Of a stretch of 64,000 nucleotides of DNA, positions 41,787 to 52,100 are shown in pieces (the first letter of the stretch is position 1; each line of letters begins with the position of its first letter). Source of the DNA: Acanthamoeba castellanii str. Neff (taxonomy: Eukaryota > Discosea > Longamoebia > Acanthamoebidae). The stretch is taken from assembly GCF_000313135.1 (NCBI RefSeq), contig NW_004457545.1:30684-94683 (forward strand). Direction: 5' to 3'. The position numbers and the translations under genes were made by a program. The notes beneath the pieces are model-generated. The model was given only the letters and a program-made list of their open reading frames with translations, did not search any database and had not been told where the DNA came from.

Positions 41787-43855
41787 ATGGAAGCTCCCGA
41801 CCGTCTTCAGTGCACCGACGTACGCTTTTTCCCCTGTGTGATTTGCTTCTCGGATTTGATGAAAAATCTCTTTTTTTTTCAAGCATCAAATCGCTGACGG
41901 GGGGCTGGCTCGCAGGTCGGTGCGCTGGCAGAGCGGCTGCGGGACCCCCAGAAGGGGGTGTCGGTCCAAGACAGGCGCTACTTCTTTCGCACCTACCCCA
42001 AGACCTTTGTCGGTAAGCCCAAGCCTCAACCACGTTCCTAAGTAGCAGAAGAAGGAGAGTGACCCTCTCAACACGCGCGTTGTGTCCAGGCTCTGAAATG
42101 GTGGACTGGGTCTACACCAACGTGGTGGGCCTACGCAGGCGCAAGGACGCGGTCGAGATATGCCAGCAGCTGATGGACACTGTACACACCCGCCTCCTTC
42201 TTTTGCTGACGGTGGACCACAGCACATAGTGCTGACTTCGTCGTGCAGGGTCTCTTCCGTCCGGTCAGCAGCCGCAGGCAGGGCAAGCCCTTCTATGATG
42301 CGTCGGTCCTGTACCGCTTCACGGTACGTACCCACACACATGGGCGCTCTGCCTGCATTGTGCGTTTTCGTGCGTACTTGGAAGACGCCCAAGCGTTTAA
42401 CGCTTTGCTGGCGTGTCGCGCTGCTCTAGGTGGACTTCACTGGCGGCGAGTGCGACGAAGATGAAGACGACAGCGACATTCTCGGGGAGAATAACAAGAT
42501 CTCGTCCGACCAGGTGCGCGCCTGGCTGACACCGCCGTCGAGCGTCATTTCATGCGCGTGCTAACTCGCCCCACCACTTCGTGTGCTTGGGGGGCTGCAG
42601 CTTGATGACGTCCTTGTGGCGTTCGCCAGCGGCATCGAAGTCAAGAAGAGGCGACACTTCTTGCGCTCGTATGACCACTGCTTTGTTGGTTCGTTTTTCC
42701 TCATCTTTTCTTTATCGGACGTCGTCACGAACCCGCTCACACCGTCGCCACCTGCAAACCTGCTCGACAGGCTCTGAGGCTACGGACTGGATCGTAGACA
42801 AGTTCAACGTCTCCCGCGTGCAAGCCGTCGAACTGGGCCAGAAAATGCTGGGCATGGTACGCTGTCGCCTCACACCTCAACCCCTGCTGGTCACCAGTTT
42901 GTTCAAACTCGATCGTGTGGCTCACCTTGCACTGTGCGCGGTGTGATTCCCAGGGCTTCTTCGAGCACGTCAGCGACCAGAACAAGCCCTTCGAAGACGC
43001 CAACGAGTTCTACCGCTTTGTGGACACCGAAGCGGCCGGACCGCAAGTCACCGAGAATACCACTCTGTACGACTTCAACGCTCTCGACATCGACAAGAAT
43101 CCGGTCTCGCTCAGCGAGTTCTCCGGTCGAGTGGTGCTGGTCGTCAACGTGGCATCGTTCTGAGGTTTGACCCCGAAGAACTATACGCAGCTTCAAGAGG
43201 TACGCTTCGCACGCCGTTCTTTCGCGCGGCTCGATATCACCCCGCTCTAGAACTAACGCGCTGCTTTCTCGCTACAGTTGGTGGAGACTCATGGAGCATC
43301 GGGATTCACCGTTCTGGGTTTCCCGTGCAATCAATTCGGCAAGTACGTTTCTCCCAGCCGCGCGGCCATGTGAGCGAGTGCCCCAGCGAGCGCACGTAGT
43401 TATGTCGGCACCGAGCGCGCGTTCACCTTTCTCTTTATTTGATGCTATATATCTTGAATGTAGGCAAGAGCCGGGCACGAACGATGAGATCAAGGAGTTC
43501 GTCAAGAAGTTCAACGTCACTTTCCCTCTGTTTGACAAGGTTAACGTGAATGGACCTCAGGCCCACCCGCTCTTCAAGTGGCTCAAGGACGAGTACGTTT
43601 CCACCCGCCCCCACCACGCCCACTGGCTCGTCTTGCATTGGGCTCACCTCACCTTCGCTGTTCGTTTGTCTGTCCGTCCGTATGTACACACTGTGTAGGC
43701 TCCCCGGATCCCTGGGCATCAAGGGCGTGAAGTGGAACTTCACCAAGTTCTTGATCAACAAGCAGGGAAAGCCTGTCCAGCGCTACGGCCCGCCGACCGA
43801 CCCCAAGTCCATCGAGAAGGACATCCTCACCCTGATGGAGAAGGACTCCCTCTAG
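41787..43855 (+). CDS. DEP-DEP-glutathione peroxidase fusion, selenocysteine at UGA 43161
   Basis: A short first exon (41787-41819, [11 protein letters not shown]) joins in phase 0 to exon 41916. Two DEP domains follow: [20 protein letters not shown] with [10 protein letters not shown], and [20 protein letters not shown] with [12 protein letters not shown] domains bind membranes or receptors. A complete GPx4-like glutathione peroxidase then begins [20 protein letters not shown] and runs [25 protein letters not shown], on to [15 protein letters not shown] and [15 protein letters not shown]. The TGA occupies the catalytic selenocysteine position; the Gln and Trp-Asn partners are present. The frame, splice phases and conservation continue unbroken for four exons after TGA, to a TAG at 43853-43855. 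A SECIS-like hairpin lies 84 bp downstream. It would reduce lipid or other hydroperoxides, perhaps at membranes. Confidence 0.92.
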
Positions 43856-43930
43856 GGCGCCAAGCTCGAGGAAGGGAAGCGGCGAGTCGGTGAGAGACGA
43901 GGCGAGGGACGGACCGTGACGAAGAAGAGT

Positions 43931-44000
43931 GCATGCGAATGAAGGCGCCTCCGGAAAACACAGCCCCAGATGCTCGTGTCGGTCGCGCCTGATAGGATAC
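43931..44000 (+). promoter_or_regulatory. SECIS element candidate in the 3' UTR
   Basis: The core is ATGA at 43939-43942 opposite TGAT at 43990-43993, giving the U.U, G.A, A.G kink-turn quartet. Helix II is 43943-43948 paired with 43985-43990, then a 2x2 internal loop, then CCG 43951-43953 with CGG 43980-43982. The unpaired AAA sits at 43955-43957, 12 nt after the quartet as expected. A small apical helix ACAC/GTGT (43958-43961 with 43976-43979) makes it form II. Helix I is weak. Confidence 0.82.
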
Positions 44001-44189
44001 GGAGCGATTCCAACCGTCGCTCCTTGCGCTCCTTCTCCGGCTCGTCTCCTCACCTCCCCTCACCCTCGCCCTCTCCCGCCCTTGCAGGCAAACCCCCTTT
44101 ACACTTCAAACCCTTTTTTTTCAATCTACATTTCAACTCAGCCTTGTGTGTTGAGTTTCGCGAAAAAGAAGAGAAACGTTGTCAGAAAG

Positions 44190-45077
44190 ATGGAAGTTGA
44201 AGATGTGCGGCTGGGGGCTGAACTCGAGCGGCTCACGGAGGGAGCCACGTGGTGCCGTGTCTCTGTTGGGTGCTCGGGTGCAGCGGTTTGGCATCTACAA
44301 CGACCGCTCTCTCCAACCACGGCCACTGCCGCGCCCCCTCTGCCGTCATCGACCTACCTCAAGATGGCCCCGGCTGGCACGCTGGCCGCTGACGTGGCGG
44401 TCATGCAGCTGCTGAAGTCTTGTGACGTACCAGCCCCACACGTGCTCCACTACGCCCAAGGCGGCGAAGGCCAGGCCGACTTCCTGCTCATCAGCGCACT
44501 GGCGGGCGTGCACGGCGCGACCGCTGAGGCCTTGTCTAGGCCCGAGGCGCTGGTGAGGAGCTTCGCCGGCGGCTTGCAAAGCCTTCACGGCCAGCACTCG
44601 ACGGCCCTCTTGCGCAGTGCTGAAGACCTGGGCGCCAAGTTCGACAGGCGGGTGGCGGTGCGAGTGGCCCGGGTGGAGCGGAGGCTGCGTGTGGGCGAGG
44701 TGCCCGGCCACGCAGAGCGGCTGGAGGCCATTCTAGCCCATGTCGCAAAACCGCCGCCCAACGTCGAATCCGATCTGGTGTTCACCCACGGCGACTACTG
44801 CCTGCCGAACGTCATCTTCCAGATCCTCAACAATCAGGCCGGTGAAACCGAGGCGGAGCTGCGAGTGGTCGGCTTCGTGGACCTGGGCTCGGCTGGCGTG
44901 GCCGATCGATACGTGGACCTGGCCAGCGCCGTGTGGAGCCTCAGATTCAACGGGTTGGAGAAACACGTCCCTGCCTTTCTGCAGTGCTACACCGCCAGGT
45001 CCGAGTTGTCGGGTCACAAGATCACCATCAACCAGGACAAGCTCGACTGGTACATCAACATGTTCACCCTGACCTGA
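44190..45077 (+). CDS. APH(3')-like aminoglycoside phosphotransferase-family kinase, intronless
   Basis: One exon of 295 residues. It has the Brenner-type motif of APH(3') kinases (FTHGDYCLPNVIF, with catalytic Asp and Asn) and the downstream metal-binding strand VVGFVDLGSAGVADRYVDLA, in which the AGVADRY block is typical of the kanamycin-kinase branch. The N-terminal lobe is plausible (YLKMAPAGTL with the ATP-lysine, then AADVAVMQLLKSCDVPAPHV). Such enzymes move ATP gamma-phosphate onto small-molecule hydroxyls; the substrate here is unknown, and resistance should not be assumed. The lack of introns beside intron-rich genes, together with the bacterial-type motif set, suggests transfer from bacteria. 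The frame is open upstream to 43929, but Met 44190 starts the conserved part. Confidence 0.88.
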   Translation: MEVEDVRLGAELERLTEGATWCRVSVGCSGAAVWHLQRPLSPTTATAAPPLPSSTYLKMAPAGTLAADVAVMQLLKSCDVPAPHVLHYAQGGEGQADFLLISALAGVHGATAEALSRPEALVRSFAGGLQSLHGQHSTALLRSAEDLGAKFDRRVAVRVARVERRLRVGEVPGHAERLEAILAHVAKPPPNVESDLVFTHGDYCLPNVIFQILNNQAGETEAELRVVGFVDLGSAGVADRYVDLASAVWSLRFNGLEKHVPAFLQCYTARSELSGHKITINQDKLDWYINMFTLT

Positions 45078-45280
45078 ACCCAAAAACGCGTTTAGGAGAG
45101 CATCGCTTTTCTTTCGCTTTTCTTCTCGCTTCATTTTTTTGCTTTTCTTTCTTCACTCCGCCAAATTACTTTGGGTGCAATGGCACTTTTCACTTCAACC
45201 CCCCCCCGTCACAGTGCCTCTACCGCAAGCTATCCCCTTCTCCACCTCCAGCACACCAACAAGTGTACACTTAAAAGACA

Positions 45281-45955
45281 ATGGCTAACCAGCAGAAGGA
45301 GAACGAACCGGCGGTGGACGTGTACATTCTGCTAGAGGGCATTAAGGGTCCCGTCACCGAGCCCGGGCACGAGGGCTGGATCAAGGGCCTGTCGGCGCAG
45401 TTCGGCGTGGGCCTCGCTGTGGGCGGCCGCAACCGCCGCTACCGCCGCAACCAGACGCCCGAGCAGCTCGAGGCCGAGCGCAAGAAGAAGGAGGACGAGG
45501 AAGCCGAGGCCAAGGCCGCCGAGGAGCGGGGCGAGACCGAGGAGGAGGCCTGGGAGCGCAAGGTCAGGTCCAGCGTCAACTGCTCGTCGCCGTCGGTGAG
45601 CGAGATCACCGTGACCAAGGAGAGCGACGCCGCGTCGCCGGTGGTCTTCCACCACACGGTCCTGCGCAAGCCCGTGCGCCGGGCCGTGGTGGAGGTGGTC
45701 CAGCGCTCGGACAAGGCGACCACCCGCTTCGAGATGGACACTGTTTTTATTTCAGGCTTCTCGCTCTCGATCGGCCGCAATAACAGGCCGCAGGAGTCGA
45801 TGTCGCTCAACTTCCAGAGCATCACCTTCGGCGTGCGGATCGGGGAGCAGGCCACGACGAGCGGGTACGACCTGACCGACGAGGTGGTGTCTCTCAATGG
45901 TGAGCCGTCCAAGCCCTTCTGGGAGAAGAAGGACGGTGACGACAATGACTACTGA
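45281..45955 (+). CDS. Hcp-like protein (type VI secretion tube-protein family), intronless
   Basis: One exon of 224 residues. It shows the Hcp fold pattern: VDVYILLEGIKGPVTEPGHE followed by GWIKGLSAQFGVG, the strand EITVTKESDAASPVVFHHTV, VRRAVVEVVQRSD, FISGFSLSIG and the closing strand SMSLNFQSITFGVR. A charged ~38-residue insertion (EQLEAERKKKEDEEAEAKAA region) separates the first strands from the rest and is not usual in bacterial Hcp. Bacterial Hcp stacks hexameric rings into the T6SS tube. In a eukaryotic genome its role is unknown. It lies 200 bp after the APH-like gene on the same strand, and both are intronless. An AATAAA follows at 45993. There is no signal peptide. Confidence 0.82.
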   Translation: MANQQKENEPAVDVYILLEGIKGPVTEPGHEGWIKGLSAQFGVGLAVGGRNRRYRRNQTPEQLEAERKKKEDEEAEAKAAEERGETEEEAWERKVRSSVNCSSPSVSEITVTKESDAASPVVFHHTVLRKPVRRAVVEVVQRSDKATTRFEMDTVFISGFSLSIGRNNRPQESMSLNFQSITFGVRIGEQATTSGYDLTDEVVSLNGEPSKPFWEKKDGDDNDY

Positions 45956-45992
45956 GGTCTCTTGTCTCTTGTTGTACAACAAGAAATGAATT

Positions 45993-45998
45993 AATAAA
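45993..45998 (+). terminator. Poly(A) signal AATAAA after the Hcp-like gene
   Basis: The hexamer lies 38 bp after the stop, in an A-rich stretch. It supports expression of the gene as a eukaryotic transcript. Confidence 0.55.
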
Positions 45999-46129
45999 GA
46001 AAAAGGAAAACAACAAAAAAATATGGTCAACGCAGGGAAAAGAAGGTCAATGCGTACCGTGACTGGTGCCGCGTAGCCAGCAATTACACGAGGCAATCAA
46101 CAGATCTCATCTTTCCTATCATTGGACAA

Positions 46130-47377
46130 ATGGAGCATCTGGAACAACTGCAGAAAGCCAACTTCACAGAGGTACTACTCTACACAATCATTTAATTTAA
46201 TTGAACAAATTGCCGTCCATTGAGCAGTCCTCATCACTGTGCCCTCCCCCGATTTACAGTACTATGAAGTACTGGAGAAGAAGATCGACGAGTTCGGTCT
46301 GCCAGTGACGCCGCCGCAGTTCCTGGCCGCAGCGATCGGTGGCCTGCTTGTCGTCCTGTTCCTGTTGAGCGTCATCTTCAGAGGTAAGAAGAGCGGCAAC
46401 TCCTTCCTCTTCGTCGGTCTGTGCGGCTCGGGCAAGACGGCCCTCATGTGTCTGGTACCTTCCCATCTAATCATCCATCCATCTTTCCTGTGCCGGTCTG
46501 TGCTTGGCGGCCCTGTAGCTCATCTCCTCCTCTTCTTGTTGTGTGGGAACAGTTGAAAAACGGAAGGGTGGCGGAAACTGTGACCACCATGAAAGAGAAC
46601 GACGTCACTTTCAAGCTGCCCTCGAGCGGTCGCCAGGTCCACGTCGTTGACTTCCCCGGTTCGTTGCTTTCTTCCTCTCTTGCTCACTCCCCCGTGCGTT
46701 CACAACCCCTTGCATGTCTGACCACGCCACACACAACACAACACAACACACACACAGGCCACCAAAGGCTGCGCTCGCAGCTGGACACCTTCCTCCCGAT
46801 CACCAAGGGGATCGTGTACCTGATCGATTCCGTTGAGTCCCGCTCCCAGCTTACCCAGAACGCGCAGTACTGCCCTGCCCACGCGATGCCATGGCCCATT
46901 TGGCTCGAGTTGCCTTTTCAGCTGATCGTGTTGTGTGTGTGTGATTACAGGTTCCTGTTTGATCTGTTCACCAACAAGACCGTGAACAGGCGAAGGACAC
47001 CCATTCTCATTGCCTGCAACAAGAACGAGATGGTCACCGCCAAGCGCAAGGAATTCATTCAGGGCGAACTCGAGAAGGAGCTGTACGTTTTCACCGCCAA
47101 GTAGAGTCCATGAGCCCTCTTCATGGGCCTCCGTGTGTCTCCAGGCACTGATGCTTCCCATTACCCTCCGCAATGCAGCAACCACCTGCGCGAGAGCAGC
47201 GCGCGCGGTACGCTGGCCGACATCGACGGTAAGAAGGGAGGCAACGTCGAGGAGATCACCCTCGGCGCCGCCGATGAGCCCTTCAAGATGGACCAGCTGC
47301 CCTTCAAGGTCTCCTTCGCCGAGTGCTCGGTCAAGCAGGGCGAGGTCTCCGCCATCGAGGCGTTCCTCAGCAAATGA
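46130..47377 (+). CDS. SRPRB: Signal recognition particle receptor subunit beta
   Basis: Exon 1 (46130 to about 46171, MEHLEQLQKANFTE) joins YYEVLEKKIDEFGLPVTPPQ and a single membrane helix (LAAAIGGLLVVLFLLSVIF). The GTPase follows: P-loop FLFVGLCGSGKTAL; VHVVDFPG joined to HQRLRSQL (G3); GIVYLIDSVES; LIACNKNEM (G4, with NKNE for NKxD); and a C-terminal VSFAECSVKQGE (G5). This is the Arf-like, membrane-anchored GTPase that holds SRP receptor alpha at the ER for co-translational targeting. Six to seven exons; one intron splits the DFPG-H motif. Length is in the family range (~260-270 residues). Confidence 0.92.
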
Positions 47378-47509
47378 GCAAACAAACAACGCCTGTACAG
47401 GTCTTCATCTTCATGTTAATCTTTGAACACTGTTCAAACGCTGTCCTTCGCCTCTTCCCCCCCCCCCTTCAAGAGGAAAAGGAGAAAGAAAAGCAACTTG
47501 TTCAGCGTC

Positions 47510-48624
47510 ATGTCGGACAGGGCGCAGAAGACGGTGCAGGTCGTGCCGGTAGGCCCCCTACAGTGCAATTGCATCATCTTTGGCGACCCGCAGACGCAAG
47601 GTATGTTGTTGGCACCCTCCCCGTAGGTGGTTGCTGCGGCATTGGTCAATGCAAGCCCCCCCCTCAGGTAGGGCACTAAACCAACAAACCACCAAGAGTG
47701 CGTGGTGGTTGACCCGGGCGGCGATGCGGACACCATCATGCGCTATTGCGGTGATTGGCATATCCGCTACATCCTCATCACGCATGCCCACTTCGACCGT
47801 ACCCCCTCCCCCTCTTCCCCCCAGCTACCCCGCGGGACGTAGCTCCTTTCTTGCTTACAGCGGGTGGCGAAGATATCTTGGCCGCAGGAGAAGTGAAGCG
47901 AAGTGCAGAGGAGAAGTCCAAGAAGAAGACGTTGATCGCACTGCATCCGAACGATCGCCACATGTATGACCACCTCGGCCTCCAGTGCTGCTCTTTCGGC
48001 GTACCGCTGGAGCAGTATGTGCCGTCTGCCAAAGGTGCGTGAGGGGAGCCTTCTGGCCTTCTGTATTGCGCCGTACCTCACACAAGACGTCCACTCGGTT
48101 GCTTCAGACAGCAAAGACGAGAGCGGGGACGTCGCGTCCTACACGCTGCCGCCGCCGGACGTAGAGTTGAAAGACGGTCTGGAGCTGAGCCTCGCTGAAG
48201 ACTCGATCAAGTGTAAAGTGATGCACACACCAGGCCACTCGCAGGTATACTGGGAAGGAGATGGTGGACCCGAAACGACCAGTCACTGACTTCATTTGAG
48301 CAGGGGTCGTGCTGCTTTCTACTCCATCACAGTGGCTCGAAGACGGCGCTGCTCTCGTCAGGCGACACCCTGTTCTGTGGTAGCGTCGGTCGATCCGATC
48401 TTCCAGGTAGGTACCGCTCGGGCGAGCACCTATGATTCTCATGCATGACAACCTTGGTTTCAGGTGGAGACGGAGCGCAGTTGCTACAGTCCATTCAGGC
48501 CAAGCTGTACGTGCTTCCGGACAAGCTGATGGTTGTACCCGGCCACGGCCCCTTCACGACCATCGGCCACGAGAAGAAGAGCAACCCGTTTGTTCGTGGC
48601 TCACGCACCGGCGCTCGGCTGTGA
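47510..48624 (+). CDS. Metallo-beta-lactamase-fold hydrolase (glyoxalase II/YcbL-like)
   Basis: Exons encode VVPVGPLQCNCIIFGDPQTQ, ECVVVDPGGDADTIM, YILITHAHFD, an inserted Lys-rich part, KVMHTPGHSQ, SGDTLFCGSVGRSDL and VVPGHGPFTTIGHEKKSNPF. These are the metal-ligand motifs of the small hydroxyacylglutathione-hydrolase-like MBL family. Oddity: the THxHxDH motif reads HAHFD-P at the exon join (GAC C + CG), so the last His appears replaced whichever nearby acceptor is used. The start is ATG 47510 (MSDRAQKTVQ), although the frame opens a little earlier. It is probably a cytosolic thioester hydrolase; the substrate is unknown. Confidence 0.85.
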
Positions 48625-49157
48625 CTTTGTCGGCAAGCGGTGAGTGCCCTTTGCACGCGGAGCGAACGCAGACTTCAAGCGGCGCGAGGCCTCAGCTCGT
48701 GGCAGATGCAAGAGATACCGAGAAGCCAGAATGTTCTCGTAACGCGGTGCCTGGTGGGATTCGCGGTCAGAAATGCGAAATATGAATTACCATTTTATAT
48801 CGTGCATATTTCACATTTTAGTCACACACTGACCGGAGGCATCGGGTTGGCGTGTCGACGAGGTGGGCCAGCACCACACCTCGCCGCGTAGGTTGTGCCG
48901 CTACGGGGCGGAGAGCACAACTGCCAAGGCGACCAAGACGCGCAGGCAAACGAAACCGCACGAGGAGGGGTGGACAAGCTGCCCGTGCATCAGTCAACGA
49001 TTTGCGCCTGAAGAGGGAATAGGAATCGATCGAATCGATTCACGTCGACAGGCCGGCAGCAACGCGTAAAAGATCCTCGCGTTCTGAAGAAAGACCGGTC
49101 GAGGCGCAATTCATCCAATCGAAAGGCGAAACCCTTGCGTAAACATCACCAGCACAG
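48625..49157. other. Intergenic 530 bp
   Basis: Between two plus-strand genes. It contains an AT patch (48775-48825) probably from the 3' end of the MBL gene, and a short palindromic stretch around 49025-49050 (ATCGATCGAATCGATT). No coding or RNA gene recognised. Confidence 0.55.
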
Positions 49158-52100
49158 ATGGACGGCAAGGATGGAGGTAACCGTTTCTTCTGCCCGCAGC
49201 GCCAAGGCATGCCTGGCACCGCAGCACAAAGTTGCTCGGTGCCCACTATCTTTATTAGTACTTCATTTTTGTTTATTTGTGTATTTGTTTCCTTCTTGCG
49301 TGGGGCTGACCCCTCCTTGCTCGCAGGCAGGGAAGGGCTTCCCACTTCTGCGCACGAACTGGACACAAATCTATCGTCGCCACGCTCGCACGTGTCCACC
49401 AGCCCGCGCCGCTCGTCCAACAACTCGCCCGACTCAGCCGCGGGCAAGGTGGAGCTCACTTTCAGCTCGGTGCCCACCCTCCCCATGCTCGAGTTGCCCA
49501 AAGGCAATGCCGACAGCTTCAACGGCAAGTATGACTACTCGATCGCTGTCGACAAGCCCTTTGCCTTCGACACTCCCAGCGATGAAGAGCGTACGCGTGC
49601 TACTCTCGCCTGATATTCTCGCCCTTTACAGTGGTCTTGTCATGCTCATCTCGCCGGCCATGTGAATGTAACGCAGTGACCAACTTCCGCATGCACGTGG
49701 AGCCCGATGACTTTCTGAGCAGCATACCCGAGCCAGACACGGGCATCTTTCCCGAGGAGTTCGACCGTGAGGTATTGTTCCCTCACCCGTGGCCTGGCCC
49801 CGATGGCAATTGATGCTCACCGTCCTCCTCTTTTGAACCCACAAACGCAGAAATTCGAGAAGGTCGCGGGCAACATCAGCTGCTTCAGCTACGTCCCGTA
49901 TGTGTTCATGTCTCCTGTCGCGCCCCTTCGTCCGCCCGACCAGGTACGGTTTCTGCAGACTGAACATGACCGTAATTAATTCTTTATTGACATTTTCTCG
50001 TGCATTGATTGGTCCTCCAGTTCGAAGAGGCCGAGAAGTGCGAGGACGTCAACGAAGTAACGAGGAAGAAGAAGGCCGCCGACGGCCGGGTCACCTTCAT
50101 CAAGATAACCGACGTTCAGCTGGGTTCGAAAGTGCTCAAGTCCCTCGGCAAGTCTGTACGTTGCTCGGCAGCCACTGGCCCGTTATGTTTCAGAGAGCTA
50201 ACTCTTGGGCTTGTGTCGATGTCTAGATATCGCAATACGGTGGCTTGAGCGTGTTAATTCTGCGCTCGCTCAAGCTGCAGAAGCTGGACGACTTTGTATT
50301 GCCCAAGCTCCAATACGTCGATCTCTCCCAGAACCTTCTCAAGACGGTCAAGGCCTGCTTGGCCATGTTCAAGCATTCCCCCTATCTCGAGATGATCAAA
50401 TTGCAGGACAACCCCGTCACGAGCAAGCCAAGCTATAGATCGAAGGTACTGGCCTCCTTTTGGTGAGTCCCCTCTCTTGGCGATCGATCGCTCTGATCAC
50501 AGTACTTTGTCTTTGGTTTCATTCAGGTGATCGGCAACTGCACTCTGTTCTTGAAGGCGCTGGATGGCCAGCGCGTGGAGATCCAAGAGAGGATCCAGGC
50601 CATGATCACCTACGGCCCCAAACAGGTCAAGAACACCACAGGCCCCGTCCAGTGGGACCTCAGCTTTGTCGCCACGCCCGAAGTCAACGGTTTCGCACCC
50701 TCCTTCTTGCACATGAAGCCTTCCTTCCGGCTAAACGCGCTTACCTCTTTATGTCACTGTGACCATGCAGCGATGAAGACGTGGCAGCCCTCGCAGCTGG
50801 TCATGCTCACGTTGCCCAGGCAGAACCTGACCTACTTCAACGTGGGCGGGCTGGTGAACCTCGAGTACTTGGACCTGTCGAGGAACGCGATCAGGGAAAT
50901 CCGGGGCATGGGCCTCGAGAAGTGCCACGCTTTGCAGCACCTCAACCTCAAGCAGAATCTGATCGCGAAGCGCGAAAACCTCAAGGTGTTGGGCTTCCTG
51001 CCCTGCCTGCAGTACCTCATGCTCAAGGGCAACCCGGTGACCAAGGCACCCGACTACCGACTGACCGGTACATCCATTACTCATCGTACTGGGGCTCGGA
51101 TCTAACACAATCAGCGTGGCATGCGTGATTACAGTCACGTTCGAGACGCGGTATCTGCGGGGCTCCAACAGGACGACGGGTCTGGTCGAACTAGATGAAG
51201 TTCCAATCACCATCGACGAGAGGATAGCGGCGCTCGAGGCCAACAAGACGAGTATCGACATCCCTATGTGGCGGTACGCCCCCCCCCCATACCACGTTTC
51301 TCTCAACCATTTCACGAAACCGCCAATCCTCACAAACTCTATGGCGATGGCAGGTGGAAGTACATGATCATGCAAACCTTTGGCCACATGCAGATCAAGA
51401 CACCCGACGTCGTGTCGAAGATCAAGTCGCTCTCCTATCCGAGGAGCCGGCTGACTGTAGTCGAGGTTCGTTCAACTCAGTCCTCGCTTTAAAGCTGACC
51501 GCACCCCAAAGCGAAGACCTGTCACTCACAAGCGTTGCGCTCTCTCGACAGCTCTCCGGCTTTACGTCCGTCGAGTTGTTGGACCTCAGCAAGAACAGTC
51601 TCAAGGACGTCACTGGGCTGGAGTGTTTGCACAAGTACGGCGAGCCTTCGCCCCAGCTCAACAGTGACGCAGTCTCATTCTTATCATACCTTTCCTTTCC
51701 CTTGCGCGCAGGCTCCGATTCCTCAACCTGTCGGACAATCCCAAGCTCAAGTGGAAGGCCGTTCTGTCGAAGCTGAGGAATGTCACCACCCTGGAGAAGG
51801 CCAACCTGTGCGTCACCATGGAGGGCCACCCGCGACAGGCCGACAACAAAAAGTACCGCGCGTACGTACTCAAGGAGCTCCTCCTCAACAATCCGGACCT
51901 GTTTGCGGTCGACGAGGTGCCCATCACACCGGCCGAGCGAGTGGAGACCTTTCGATCGATGAAGGGCGTCAAGTCCGAGAAGGCCGAGCACTATCGCTTC
52001 CTCCTGGCCGTCAACATCAACTCCACCCAGCCGACCAACAGGAAGTACCACCCGGAGGCCGTTGCCGTGGGCAAGCAGTACGACCCCGCCAAGGTGACCA

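Noticed and set aside
43161..43163. TGA as the true end of the DEP/GPx gene
   Set aside because: Conserved glutathione peroxidase sequence, catalytic residues and splice phases continue for four exons, and a SECIS-like hairpin follows.
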